Assembly: GCA_029013165.1 (NCBI GenBank)
Contig: JAQXMV010000182.1
Location: forward strand, 1 to 5,608
Direction: 5' to 3'
Source: Oscillospiraceae bacterium
Lineage (GTDB): Bacteria; Bacillota; Clostridia; Oscillospirales; Acutalibacteraceae
Length of the DNA stretch: 5,608 nt
The stretch's first letter is position 1. Every line of letters starts with the position of its first letter. Below, one piece after another: positions 5,529 through 5,608 of this stretch. Below the pieces are notes generated by a model. The model searched no databases. It had not been told where the DNA came from and worked only from the letters and a program-made list of their open reading frames with translations. Position numbers and translations under genes: made by a program.

Positions 5529-5608
5529 GCAAAACCAAGAGCAAACTTTCCGCCCGGACGGCGGAAAACAACACCAATGAAAAGTATGCCGCCTACCGCG
5601 GCAGCGAT
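5525..5608 (+). CDS. N-terminus of the probable partner ABC subunit (partial)
   Basis: An ATG at 5525, overlapping the upstream TGA as ATGA, has GGGGAGG (5511-5517) 7 nt upstream and opens a frame that reaches the window edge with 28 codons. The visible peptide begins MSKTKSKLSARTAENN and is basic and polar with no membrane segment yet. Heterodimeric exporter subunits are usually encoded side by side, and consensus-half subunits often start with such a hydrophilic extension, so a partner half-transporter is expected. That identity is inferred from context only, as no ABC motif falls inside the window. Confidence 0.8.
   Translation, partial: MSKTKSKLSARTAENNTNEKYAAYRGSD

Noticed and set aside
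1..5608. tRNA, rRNA, CRISPR array, insertion sequence or attachment site
   Set aside because: No cloverleaf-like segment, repeat-spacer pattern, transposase frame or flanking terminal repeats were seen on either strand.

Overview
The base composition, strong GGAGG-type ribosome sites, a TTG start and clean rho-independent terminators suggest a mid-GC member of the Firmicutes. The gene content fits a gut-type Clostridia genome (Oscillospiraceae/Ruminococcaceae-like), but this is an inference and no marker gene is present. I see no mobile element, CRISPR array, rRNA or tRNA.

Layout: (1) Positions 2-70 may be the last 22 codons of an unrecognised + strand gene. A spacer with four hairpins follows, the last being a good + strand terminator (239-267). 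(2) On the minus strand, a CopZ-like heavy-metal-binding protein of 76 aa (1892-2122) lies 39 nt upstream of a 500-aa GPH-family (MelB-like) sugar:cation symporter (350-1852). No terminator lies between them, and a 15-bp hairpin (297-330) ends the unit, so they are probably co-transcribed. (3) A 449-nt AT-rich divergent region carries candidate promoters for the metal-binding gene (minus) and for a + strand gene. (4) That gene, 2572-3483, encodes a 303-aa membrane-anchored or secreted protein with an APTQ-repeat stalk and an exported domain I cannot assign; a strong terminator follows (3504-3535). (5) A regulatory interval with two tandem promoter candidates and an operator-like dyad leads into an ABC exporter half-transporter (TTG start at 3780, ending 5528). 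The next gene overlaps it by ATGA and runs off the window at 5608.

How they work together: the clearest functional unit is the ABC pair. The complete subunit has Asp in place of the catalytic Glu after Walker B and Gln in place of the switch His. This is the pattern of the degenerate half of heterodimeric exporters such as TM287/288, BmrCD and LmrCD, and the overlapping downstream gene is the obvious candidate partner. The symporter and metal-binding protein may share an mRNA but have no evident common pathway. The exported protein forms its own transcription unit.

Most of the window is ordinary accessory or transport content. The least explained items are the exported protein, the symporter/metal-chaperone pairing and the operator-like dyads. 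I do not see convincing evidence of a new multi-gene system.
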